From Lachnospiraceae bacterium (GTDB lineage Bacteria; Bacillota; Clostridia; Lachnospirales; Lachnospiraceae), in assembly GCA_017962105.1 (NCBI GenBank), contig JAGCVY010000092.1:1-33807 (forward strand): 33,807 bases of DNA. Direction: 5' to 3'. The position numbers and the translations under genes were made by a program. Positions within the stretch are counted from its first letter, which is position 1. Each line of letters opens with the position of its first letter. The notes below the pieces were generated by a model, which was not told where the DNA came from, searched no databases, and saw nothing but the letters and a program-made list of their open reading frames with translations. Below are positions 23,823-31,565 of the stretch, piece by piece.

Positions 23823-24554
23823 ATGAATAAACACAGTTCGGTATTCCTGCTGCTGGTGCGGCAGAAGCTGAAGTGGGCGCTGATTTGCATTGCGGCGATC
23901 CCCGTGGTGAGCCTTTCGGTTTACAAGCTCTTTTTCCTGAACAGGGGAGCCGAGACCGGTTCCTTCCAGACGGGAAAGGAGTATCTGGTGTTCTATATCA
24001 CATTTGCCGTCGCGTCCTTCGGCGTTGCCTTTGCCTGCGCGGGGCTGCTGCCGGGGAAGAGCCGCAGACGATATCTCCTGTCGAGACTGCAGATATCCGA
24101 GCGGATGGTGTATTTCTGGGACGCTGTCGTATGCACGCTTTTCTTCCTGCTTCTCTGGCAGACGGAGGTGATCACGCTGACGGCAGCGGGTCTGATGCAT
24201 GACGCGGCAAGACCGGACAGTACTGTCCCTCTGGACTTTGTGTTTGCGATATACCTGAGGCAGTTTTATCACAGCGTATTCCCGCTTTCCAGCCCGGCAC
24301 TGCTGATCCGGAATGTGTGTTACTTGCTGTGCACCGGAGCAGGGTGTGCCTGCATCTCCACGTACCCGGGGAACAGTTCCTCCCGGGGGCTCGGGATCGT
24401 CTCGTTGGTTGTCCTGGCAGTTTTCTACACCTCCGGCCTGACTCTCGAGGGCATCTTCTTTATCGCACTGTTCACCGCGCTCGCGGTTGTGTTGACGCTG
24501 CGGCACCTTAACAACGGAAAGGCAAGGGATGACAATGAAGCGATGGATTGCTGA
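23823..24554 (+). CDS. ABC transporter permease, N-terminal half (module 2, split)
   Basis: 243 aa with about six hydrophobic helices. ATG 23823 follows GGAGGTAATTG. The pattern VFLLLVRQKLKWALICIA-IPVV, then a long loop and SRRRYLLSRLQISERMVYFWDAVVCTLFFLLLW, aligns with SKRSRTENLRGRLRISEGSVFRWELAANLTVFLLLW of the full-length permease (19542). It therefore equals that protein's N-terminal part. It ends 26 bases inside the next frame, which carries the matching C-terminal part. Either a real split gene or a frameshifted permease. Confidence 0.8.
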   Translation: MNKHSSVFLLLVRQKLKWALICIAAIPVVSLSVYKLFFLNRGAETGSFQTGKEYLVFYITFAVASFGVAFACAGLLPGKSRRRYLLSRLQISERMVYFWDAVVCTLFFLLLWQTEVITLTAAGLMHDAARPDSTVPLDFVFAIYLRQFYHSVFPLSSPALLIRNVCYLLCTGAGCACISTYPGNSSSRGLGIVSLVVLAVFYTSGLTLEGIFFIALFTALAVVLTLRHLNNGKARDDNEAMDC

Positions 24555-25080
24555 TCATTTTCCGGGGGAATGCTCGGGAAGGGCAGGAAGGGAGCAGCGC
24601 ATTGTGATCGCGCTGGCACTGGCTTTCGGCCTTCTGTGGATGGCAGCGACAAGCACGGCTTTCCTCAGCCGGTACCGGAACCAAAGTCCCGATGAAAACA
24701 TCTACCATGAAGTCGATACCTTTTGGAACGGACGGTGGACAACGACGCGGGAGCCGGTGAAGATTGCCTCCCTCAACTCCCTGCTGGAGGGGGTGTTCCG
24801 GCTGCTGCCCCTGCAGGTTCTGCTGGCTGCGGTTCTGGCCGGGATGAATTATCTGAGTTTTTATTATCCGACCAGGAGCATTTACGTGATGAAGCGGCTG
24901 CGAAGCCGATGGGAGCTGCACCGAAGGTGCCTTGCGTTTCCCGTATTCTGGATCCTTGTCTGCGTGGCAGTCTGCGTGATCCTTGGAAGCATATACTGTC
25001 ATATGTATTTTCACAATACGGTTCCGGGCCGGATCCCGGATGGCGTATCTTTGAATATCTGGAGGACACTCGCATGGTAG
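24529..25080 (+). CDS. ABC transporter permease, C-terminal half (module 2, split)
   Basis: 183 aa with about three hydrophobic helices (28-48, 88-108, 138-160). Matches the C-terminal part of the 451-aa permease, down to the end: NIWRTLAW versus EFWRMLI. It has its own ATG (24529) with AAGGCAAGGG nearby and lies in the +1 frame relative to the preceding gene. Its stop overlaps the next ATPase start (ATGGTAG), the same coupling as permease and ATPase 1 (TGGAGGA upstream of both ATPase starts). The two halves may assemble, or be joined by frameshifting. Confidence 0.8.
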   Translation: MTMKRWIADHFPGECSGRAGREQRIVIALALAFGLLWMAATSTAFLSRYRNQSPDENIYHEVDTFWNGRWTTTREPVKIASLNSLLEGVFRLLPLQVLLAAVLAGMNYLSFYYPTRSIYVMKRLRSRWELHRRCLAFPVFWILVCVAVCVILGSIYCHMYFHNTVPGRIPDGVSLNIWRTLAW

Positions 25081-25808
25081 AACTGAAAAATGTCAGAAAA
25101 AAGTATAACGGTCAGGTTGACGCGCTTACCGGGATTGACCTGTCCTTCGGGCAGGGGGAGATCATCGGTCTGTTCGGCGAGAACGGCGCCGGCAAGACAA
25201 CCCTGATGAAGTGTATCCTCGGCCTTTTGGGTTACAAGGGAGAAATCCTTTTGGACGGAGAGCCGATCACGCGGAAAAATATCGCCCGTCTGTCCTTCGG
25301 AACCTGCGAGCACAGCTTCTTCCCGAAGATGACGCTGGCGGAGCACGCCGAGTTTTATGCGAAGCATTTTCCGAAGTTTCGGCAGACCCGGTACCAGGGA
25401 CTTGCGGAGTTTTTCGAGCTTCCTCTGAACCGCCCGGTGCGAACCCTGTCCACCGGCCAGCAGAACCAGGTGGAAGTGATCCTTGCACTCTGCCAGGGAG
25501 CCGATTACATCTTTTTGGATGAACCCTTTGTGGGCCATGACATCTTTAACCGGGAAGACTTCTACAAGCTTCTCCTCGGTGTATTGGAACCCACGGAGAC
25601 CGTGTTTTTGTCCACCCATCTGATCGAGGAGGTGGAGGGACTGATCGACCGTGCGGTGATGATCCGCAAGGGAACCATTATCGGAGATGTCAAAGTGGAG
25701 GAGATTGAGGAGCAGGGCAGTACGCTTGTCGAGTATGTCAAGCAGCTCTACGGCTACAAGTCCGACCGCGTCAGTCAGTCGCTGGCAAAGTTCGGCAGCA
25801 CGGAGTAG
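25074..25808 (+). CDS. ABC transporter ATPase 3 (module 2)
   Basis: 244 aa; start ATG 25074 with GGAGG nine bases upstream (an upstream extension of the frame to 24723 overlaps the permease gene and has no RBS). Walker A GENGAGKT, signature LSTGQQNQVE, Walker B YIFLDEP and STHL are intact, so it should be catalytically competent. It retains the CEHSFFPKMTLAEHAEFYAKHFPKFR segment. Closest in the window to ATPase 1 in motif integrity and to ATPase 2 in the AKHFPKFR region. Confidence 0.93.
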   Translation: MVELKNVRKKYNGQVDALTGIDLSFGQGEIIGLFGENGAGKTTLMKCILGLLGYKGEILLDGEPITRKNIARLSFGTCEHSFFPKMTLAEHAEFYAKHFPKFRQTRYQGLAEFFELPLNRPVRTLSTGQQNQVEVILALCQGADYIFLDEPFVGHDIFNREDFYKLLLGVLEPTETVFLSTHLIEEVEGLIDRAVMIRKGTIIGDVKVEEIEEQGSTLVEYVKQLYGYKSDRVSQSLAKFGSTE

Positions 25809-25868
25809 TGCGTCAAAATCAAAACGATGACGGCGGAACGCGATGCGGCCGCCGCGGGGAGGTTTGTG

Positions 25869-26561
25869 ATGAAACGGAAAGAATACTATCAGATCGGCAG
25901 ATTGCTCTGCGTGCTGGGGTTTCTCTTTTTGGCGCTGGAGGCGTTTGTGAATCCGTTTGACTGGGAGGACCCATATATTTACAAGAAACTGAGCACAGGT
26001 GATATCCAGTCGCTTGCGGCGTATTGGAAGGTGTTGATCCCGGCCGGCTTTTTGGTCATGGGGATCGCGGGGCGGCGGCTGTTTGACATTTACAGCGCGA
26101 TCGCTGCGACTTTGTCCTCATTATTCTTTTTGGTTGCGATGGGTGACGAGGAAAGCTTTCTGGCAGGAGTCTTCGGAACTGTCTTCGACAAATTCATTAA
26201 CGTTGATGAGCCGAGTCTGATCGCTGCGATAATCCTGTCGGTTCTGTGGTTCGGTGTGATTGCCATTGCAGGGCATCGCCTGCTCCTGGTGAAGAAATGG
26301 AAGGTTCCCTGTGTTATCATCGGGATCCTCGTACTCCTGATCTGGATCTTCTATGTTGCCGGCTTTGTGGGACTCCTGAGAGAAAGCACGAATTTCTACC
26401 GGATGACGGACTGGGCATGTGACAAATACGGGGCGGATTTCCTTCACAGCTTTTCCCTTATCGTTTGTAAGGTGATGATGGTGTCCGCGATGGTTGCGGC
26501 AGTACTGGAATGCGTTGTCGACGGGTTGGCAAAGCGTGCGCAGAGGAGGGAGAATGCATGA
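25869..26561 (+). CDS. membrane protein of the ABC operon (module 2)
   Basis: 230 aa; ATG 25869 with GGGGAGG is better than the in-frame ATG at 25827. About five hydrophobic helices (12-30, 55-72, 78-95, 120-142, 150-172, 198-220). The extracytoplasmic loop FVNPFDWEDPYIYKKLSTGD lies after the first helix. No family recognised and no counterpart in module 1. Its stop overlaps the next start (ATGA), so it is coupled to the extracytoplasmic protein and may dock it. Confidence 0.75.
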   Translation: MKRKEYYQIGRLLCVLGFLFLALEAFVNPFDWEDPYIYKKLSTGDIQSLAAYWKVLIPAGFLVMGIAGRRLFDIYSAIAATLSSLFFLVAMGDEESFLAGVFGTVFDKFINVDEPSLIAAIILSVLWFGVIAIAGHRLLLVKKWKVPCVIIGILVLLIWIFYVAGFVGLLRESTNFYRMTDWACDKYGADFLHSFSLIVCKVMMVSAMVAAVLECVVDGLAKRAQRRENA

Positions 26562-28099
26562 AAAAATACGGGATAATCCTGGCGGTATGCCTTGTGGTCG
26601 GTACTTTCGGAAGCCTGTTTGCGCTGGGAAAGGCGAAGAAAATGGAGCGGACGCCGGCAGGGATCGTGTCGGAGGAGGGGAACCCCGCTGCGGCGGAAGG
26701 ACTGGAGATCGTATATTACGACTACCTTTTGCACAAGTATGATGAAGGGTTTGACTGGGTTGAGACGACCCCTATTGACCGGATGAGGGAAAATACGATC
26801 CGGTTTGAAGCGGATGGCATCCATACGGATACGAAGATGGCGGCATATGACAAAACCGCAAAGCGTGAGGAAGAGGAGTGGTTCCGCCGGAATGAGTTGG
26901 TGGAAACAGAGGGCTTTTACGCCGGAATCGCTGTTGAAGCTATGAACGTAAAGAATATCGTTCCGGATGAGATGACGGAGGAACTGAAGAAGAGCGGTGA
27001 GACCGTACAGATTCCGCTGTCGGAGATCACCGAGTACTATCCGATCACATTCCATGTATGTGTTCCGACTCTGGCATTCAGCTATGGGAGGGATACCTGG
27101 TCAACACTCAATTTTTGTGTGGATCACGAATACAGTGATGGGGAAGTAAATGCGAAAAATCTGAGGATCGCCGGCGCCATCAGAGATGCGTTCCGAATTC
27201 CGGTGATCCCCGAGGAAGTGTGGGAACTTCAGTATGAGAAGGAGTCCGATGATTACGGTGAGTATTATAACTTCTATCAGAGTTCTGTAGGAAAGGATTC
27301 GTATACGCCGTCGTTTGTCAATGCTGTGTCGGATTCCGCAATCTATTTCACGTATGATACTCATACGAAAAACGGAGCGATCGTTGACACCTCGAAGGTC
27401 ACCGTACCCGGAGGATACGGTGTCTATATCCTTCCGTATATCATCGACGAAAACATCCCGGCGCAGTGCGATGCCAAGACCGATGAACTCCGTCTGCTTT
27501 ATCCGTTGGATCCTGAGATGGAGGTGAAGGAACTGTATTTGAGTCAGGATCAGAAGACGCTTCTCGTGCTTTATCAGCTCGAGGGTGAGTACTGTGCAAA
27601 GGTGATCGATGTAACAACGGCGGAGTGTGTCTTTGAAACACAGTTTGGGAAAAAGCCGGAGTCTGTACGGAGATTGTATACAATCGTTTCTTCCGGTGAG
27701 GACTGGTTTGCAATTAACCTGCTGTATATGTTCGAATATACCGAAGAAGAATCAACTGCGGAGAGACTCGCCCGAAGTAAACAGATGAGTCCTGTTGTGG
27801 TTATTGGGAAAAACGATGCCGGACAATACGGGAAGCTGCTTGATACAAACGGAGAATTTTGTACCCTGGGCGGAAACGCCAGAAACCTGAATCTTCTTTT
27901 TGACGGAAAGAGACTTGCGATTGTCTTTCAGGACATCGGGTATACCGAATATATCACGGTTCAGATCTTTACCGGGGAGGGTCTTGTCTATTCTGCAACA
28001 CTGAATAACCCTTCTGGAAGCTTGACAGGGGATACACTGTATTCTGAGGATTCCCTGGAAACGGTTTCCTGGGGATTGGAGAGCAGCTGGAAGAAGTGA
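26558..28099 (+). CDS. extracytoplasmic protein anchored by N-terminal helix (module 2)
   Basis: 513 aa; ATG 26558 follows GGAGGGAG. An N-terminal hydrophobic helix (5-23) acts as anchor or signal; LAVC at 8-11 resembles a lipobox but lies very early and inside the helix. Paralogous to the 461-aa protein at 21630: same order of YGVY-(V/L)PY, LYLSQDQKTLLVL, VVIGKNDAGQYGKL and FDGKRLAIVF. Family unknown. Last gene of the operon; it ends four bases from the convergent pflA stop with no obvious terminator between. Confidence 0.8.
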   Translation: MKKYGIILAVCLVVGTFGSLFALGKAKKMERTPAGIVSEEGNPAAAEGLEIVYYDYLLHKYDEGFDWVETTPIDRMRENTIRFEADGIHTDTKMAAYDKTAKREEEEWFRRNELVETEGFYAGIAVEAMNVKNIVPDEMTEELKKSGETVQIPLSEITEYYPITFHVCVPTLAFSYGRDTWSTLNFCVDHEYSDGEVNAKNLRIAGAIRDAFRIPVIPEEVWELQYEKESDDYGEYYNFYQSSVGKDSYTPSFVNAVSDSAIYFTYDTHTKNGAIVDTSKVTVPGGYGVYILPYIIDENIPAQCDAKTDELRLLYPLDPEMEVKELYLSQDQKTLLVLYQLEGEYCAKVIDVTTAECVFETQFGKKPESVRRLYTIVSSGEDWFAINLLYMFEYTEEESTAERLARSKQMSPVVVIGKNDAGQYGKLLDTNGEFCTLGGNARNLNLLFDGKRLAIVFQDIGYTEYITVQIFTGEGLVYSATLNNPSGSLTGDTLYSEDSLETVSWGLESSWKK

Positions 28100-28103
28100 C
28101 AGA

Positions 28104-28862
28104 TCAGCGAAGCGTCTCCGGAATGATGTTCTGAAGTTCGCGGATCGCCGCCTCCGGACATTCCGGGATGTCGGCGCACGGAAAGGGAATCCTGAGGGAC
28201 TCATATTTTGTGATGCAGAGCTTGCGGAACGGGAGGAGCTCGATCCGTCTAAGGTTACGGTATTGCATGGCAAGGGTAACCATGGCGCGCACTTCCTCCT
28301 TGGAGTCCGTGTGACCGGGGACAACCACATGCCGTACCCAAAGGGGCACCGAAGCAGCCTGTGTGAGGGATAGAAAGTACAGAACCGAAGCGAGACTACC
28401 GAGCGTATGTGCGAGGTAGTCTTCTTCGTATGTGAATTTGATATCGCAGATGACGAGGTCCGTGACGCAGAGAAGCGCGGTCAGTATTGCCTCGTCCCCG
28501 TCGGCGGAGTCACCGCTTCCGGCGTGTGTGAGTCCGCTGGTGTCAAGGCAGGTATGGATGCCTTCCGCCTTCAGCCGGCGGAACAACTCCGTGACAAAAG
28601 GGGCCTGAAGCAGAGCCTCCCCGCCGGAGACCGTAACGCCGCCGTCCTCGCCGAAGTAGGTGCGGTAGCGGAGTACTTTGGCGACGACTTCGTCCACGGT
28701 GTACTCGGTACCGCCGGATCGGTTCCAGGTGTCCGGATTGTGGCAGTACATGCACCGGAGAGGGCATCCCTGCAGGAAAATAACGAACCGTAACCCCGGG
28801 CCGTCAACGGCGCCGAGGGACTGGAAGGAGTGGATTCTGCCTTTGATCACGGAATCGGACAT
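28104..28862 (-). CDS. pflA: pyruvate formate-lyase-activating enzyme (radical SAM)
   Basis: 252 aa. N-terminal VDGPGLRFVIFLQGCPLRCMYCHNPDTW with the [4Fe-4S] cysteines Cys33, Cys37 and Cys40 (CxxxCxxC), then VTVSGGEALLQ, the SAM-binding GGE motif. It installs the glycyl radical on PflB under anaerobic conditions. CGGAGG lies upstream of the start on the - strand. It follows pflB by 74 bases containing a terminator-like hairpin, which should lower activase relative to lyase. The middle (about 110-125, AGSGDSADGDE) is a slightly long loop relative to E. coli. Confidence 0.96.
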   Translation of the reverse strand: MSDSVIKGRIHSFQSLGAVDGPGLRFVIFLQGCPLRCMYCHNPDTWNRSGGTEYTVDEVVAKVLRYRTYFGEDGGVTVSGGEALLQAPFVTELFRRLKAEGIHTCLDTSGLTHAGSGDSADGDEAILTALLCVTDLVICDIKFTYEEDYLAHTLGSLASVLYFLSLTQAASVPLWVRHVVVPGHTDSKEEVRAMVTLAMQYRNLRRIELLPFRKLCITKYESLRIPFPCADIPECPEAAIRELQNIIPETLR

Positions 28863-28877
28863 GCTTACCTCCGAAAG

Positions 28878-28909
28878 GAAAACGGGCGGGGCGTTGCGGC
28901 CCCGCCCGT
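28878..28909 (-). terminator. attenuating hairpin between pflB and pflA
   Basis: Perfect 11-bp, very GC-rich stem ACGGGCGGGGC/GCCCCGCCCGT (28882-28892, 28899-28909). On the - strand it is followed by TTTTCC. Likely a partial terminator that sets a lower pflA level. Confidence 0.75.
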
Positions 28910-28936
28910 GTGTTTGCGTGCGAATGTTTCCCGAAA

Positions 28937-31168
28937 TTATACGGCTTCGTGGAACGTTCTGGAGATGACCTCCTTCTTCTGCTCGAGAGTCAGCTTGTTG
29001 AAGGTTACGGCGTATCCCGAGACGCGGATGGTGAGCGTCGGATATTTCTCCGGATGGTTCATTGCGTCAATCAGCGTTTCGCGGTTGAGCACATTGACGT
29101 TCAGGTGGTGGGCCTTCTGCGCAAAATACCCGTCGAGAATGTGGATGAGATTGCTGCAGCGCTCATTTTCCGTATGACCGAGTGCCTGCGGGATGATGGA
29201 GAAGGTGTTGCTGATGCCGTCCTTGCAGGTCTGGTACGAAAGCTTGGCAACTGAGTTGAGGGATGCGAGAGCCCCGCTCTTGTCACGGCCGTGCATCGGA
29301 TTGGCGCCCGGTGCAAAGGGCTCGCCGGCACGGCGTCCGTCGGGCGTGTTGCCGGTCTTTTTGCCGTACATGACATTCGATGTGATGGTGAGGATCGAGA
29401 GCGTATGCTCGGCGTTACGATAGGTCGGCGTCTTCTTAAGAGCAGCTAAGAAGAGCTCGGTCTGCTCCTTGGCAAGAAGGTCGACGCGGTCGTCATCGTT
29501 GCCGTAGCACGGGAACTCGCCGGTGGTCTCGAAATCCTTGATGAGTCCTGTCTCGGGATCGCGGATGGGCTTGACCTTTGCGTACTTGATCGCGGAGAGC
29601 GAGTCTGCGAGAACCGAAAGACCTGCAACGCCGAAGGCCATGTAGCGGTGCACGTTGGTGTCGTGCAGGGCCATCTGGGTCTTCTCGTAGGCGTATTTGT
29701 CGTGCATGTAATGGATCATGTTCATGGCGGTGACGTAGGTCTTCGCAAGCCAGTCGCGGTAGAAGGCCATGCGCTCGCACACCTTGTCGTAGTCGAGGTA
29801 CTCGTCCTCATAGACGGGCATCTCCGGGCCGACCTGCATGTTATAGCGCTCGTCGCGGCCGCCGTTAAGGCTCATCAGAAGAAGCTTTGCGAGGTTTGCG
29901 CGGTCTCCGAAGAACTGCATGTCCTTGCCGAGGCGCATCGCGGAGACGCAGCAGGCGATGCCGTAGTCGTCGCCGTAGATCGGCCGCATCAGGTCGTCGT
30001 TCTCATATTGGATGGCGTCGGTATCGCAGGATACCTTCGCTGCAAAATTCTTGAAGTTCTGCGGCAGATCCTTCGACCACAGCACTGTGAGGTTCGGCTC
30101 TGCGGACGGGCCCAAGGTGTAGAGCGTATTCAGGATGCGGAAGGAGTTCTTTGTGACGAGGGTTCTCCCGTCCTCACCCATGCCGCCTACGGATTCGGTG
30201 ATCCACATCGGGTCGCCGGCGAAGAGTTCGTTGTACTCGGGCGTGCGGAGATGGCGGGCCATGCGGAGTTTCATAACGAAATCATCGAGAAGTTCCTGCA
30301 GCTCGGACTCGGTGTAAACACCGTTTTTCAGGTCGCGCTCGAAGTAGATGTCGAGGAACGTGGAGGTGCGGCCTAAGCTCATGGCAGCGCCGTTCTGCTC
30401 CTTGATGGCTCCGAGGTAGCCGAAGTACAGCCACTGGATCGCCTCCCGGGAGTTCGTCGCGGGCTTGCTGATATCAATGCCGTAGAGAAGCGCCATGTCC
30501 TTGAGCTTCCCGAGGAAGTTGATCTGCTGATAGAGCTCCTCGAGACGGCGGATGGTCTCGGCGTCCATGGGCTGCGAAGCGGCGAGCTCCGCCTTGTCCT
30601 TCGTCTTCTCCTCGATCAGGCGGTCGACGCCGTAGAGGGCCACGCGGCGGTAGTCGCCGATGATACGGCCTCTGCCGTAGGCGTCCGGAAGACCGGTGAT
30701 GATGCCCACGTGGCGGGCCTTGCGGATCTCGTCGCTGTAGACGCGGAAGACGCCGTCATTGTGGGTGGTGCGGTATAAAAACTCCTCTTCAACCTTCTCG
30801 GAGAGCTCGTAGCCGTAAGCCTGGCAGGCTTTTCTGGTCATGTTGATACCGCCGAAGGGGTTGACGCCGCGGCGCAGGGGCCGGTCGGTCTGCAGACCCA
30901 CGATCAGCTCCTTGTCCTTGTCCAGGTAGCCGGGCTTATAGTTGAGAAGTGAGGTTACATGCTGCGTGTCGATGTCGAGGACACCGCCGAACTGCTGCTC
31001 GAGGTCGAAGAGGTGGGAGAGCTTTCCCATCAGCTCCTTTGTGCGGTCGGTTGCCTCCGCGAGAAAACTGCCGTCCCCGTCGTAGGGTGTGTAGTTGTTC
31101 TGAATGAAATCCCGGACGTTGATCTCGTTTTTCCAGGTTTCTCCGACAAATCCTTCCCAAGCTTCCAT
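28937..31168 (-). CDS. pflB: formate C-acetyltransferase (pyruvate formate-lyase)
   Basis: 743 aa. It cleaves pyruvate with CoA to acetyl-CoA and formate. Catalytic Cys406-Cys407 in GIACCVSAM and the glycyl radical Gly718 in RVSGYAV are present; starts [22 protein letters not shown]. The start at 31168 follows GGAGGAAGG; the frame continues upstream to 31435, but that part is the riboswitch leader. Length is normal for true PFL rather than a diol dehydratase or choline lyase. Expression appears to be controlled by a ZTP riboswitch in the 5' leader. Confidence 0.97.
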   Translation of the reverse strand: MEAWEGFVGETWKNEINVRDFIQNNYTPYDGDGSFLAEATDRTKELMGKLSHLFDLEQQFGGVLDIDTQHVTSLLNYKPGYLDKDKELIVGLQTDRPLRRGVNPFGGINMTRKACQAYGYELSEKVEEEFLYRTTHNDGVFRVYSDEIRKARHVGIITGLPDAYGRGRIIGDYRRVALYGVDRLIEEKTKDKAELAASQPMDAETIRRLEELYQQINFLGKLKDMALLYGIDISKPATNSREAIQWLYFGYLGAIKEQNGAAMSLGRTSTFLDIYFERDLKNGVYTESELQELLDDFVMKLRMARHLRTPEYNELFAGDPMWITESVGGMGEDGRTLVTKNSFRILNTLYTLGPSAEPNLTVLWSKDLPQNFKNFAAKVSCDTDAIQYENDDLMRPIYGDDYGIACCVSAMRLGKDMQFFGDRANLAKLLLMSLNGGRDERYNMQVGPEMPVYEDEYLDYDKVCERMAFYRDWLAKTYVTAMNMIHYMHDKYAYEKTQMALHDTNVHRYMAFGVAGLSVLADSLSAIKYAKVKPIRDPETGLIKDFETTGEFPCYGNDDDRVDLLAKEQTELFLAALKKTPTYRNAEHTLSILTITSNVMYGKKTGNTPDGRRAGEPFAPGANPMHGRDKSGALASLNSVAKLSYQTCKDGISNTFSIIPQALGHTENERCSNLIHILDGYFAQKAHHLNVNVLNRETLIDAMNHPEKYPTLTIRVSGYAVTFNKLTLEQKKEVISRTFHEAV

Positions 31169-31252
31169 GGTACCTTCCTCCTTTTTGGCAATCCCGCCTT
31201 CGGGATAACATTTTCCGCACTTTGCCGCGGTGATGTGTCGCTGTATAAGAAC

Positions 31253-31284
31253 AAAAAAAGCAACAGTACATAATGAACTGTTGC
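31253..31284 (-). terminator. riboswitch-controlled intrinsic terminator of pflB
   Basis: On the - strand: 8-bp stem GCAACAGT/ACTGTTGC (31277-31284, 31260-31267), 9-base loop, then seven Ts (31253-31259). Its first arm starts within the conserved GGGCA of the aptamer, so ligand binding and termination exclude each other. Confidence 0.92.
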
Positions 31285-31370
31285 CCAGACGGTCGGCTTG
31301 ATGACAGCACGGACGCTGTCCTACGCATTTAACCCCACTGTGGTTGCTTCCACATGAACCGTCAGAGGCT
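31282..31370 (-). ncRNA. ZTP riboswitch (pfl motif)
   Basis: Read on the - strand: CTGACGG (31359-31365), hairpin GTGG-AAGCAA-CCAC (31340-31353), variable hairpin GACAGC-N6-GCTGTC (31303-31320), then the conserved CCGACCGTCTGGGCA (31282-31296). GACGG and CCGTC (31359-31363 with 31288-31292) can form the family's pseudoknot. This matches the pfl RNA motif, which binds ZTP or ZMP (AICAR 5'-phosphate) and signals 10-formyl-THF shortage. Ligand binding should stop the terminator and switch on pflB, supplying formate for one-carbon units. Confidence 0.93.
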
Positions 31371-31391
31371 AAATGTTCTTCATTTGTCCAA

Positions 31392-31420
31392 AGCATACCA
31401 CAAGATATAGGGGCAGTCAA
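31392..31420 (-). promoter_or_regulatory. pflB promoter
   Basis: On the - strand: TTGACT (31415-31420), 17-bp spacer, TATGCT (31392-31397). It lies about 20 bases before the riboswitch, so transcription starts right at the aptamer. The gene-free stretch 31169-31565 holds this promoter, the riboswitch, its terminator, two CGGAAAATG copies and the next promoter. Confidence 0.82.
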
Positions 31421-31493
31421 TATGGCAAATTGCACGAAAACGGAACGATTTCTTCCGCGTCAGAGGACATTATTAATTTTTGCGGAAAATGTA

Positions 31494-31522
31494 TTGCGTT
31501 CCGGAGACAGTGGTGGTATACT
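31494..31522 (+). promoter_or_regulatory. promoter of the zinc-ribbon gene
   Basis: TTGCGT (31494-31499), 17-bp spacer, TATACT (31517-31522) with TGG before it, 43 bases before the start. A CGGAAAATG copy (31483-31491) abuts the -35 box. Confidence 0.6.
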
Positions 31523-31565
31523 GACTCAAATGGTAAATATGCTTTACCAACAAGGGGGTTAGTCA

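Noticed and set aside
24723-25073. N-terminal extension of ATPase 3
   Set aside because: It overlaps the permease C-terminal half in another frame and gives low-complexity Ala/Gly/Pro sequence. The ABC domain begins normally at 25074.
31169-31435. N-terminal extension of the pyruvate formate-lyase frame
   Set aside because: The extension translates the riboswitch and its terminator. The start at 31168 has GGAGGAAGG and gives the normal protein length and N-terminus.
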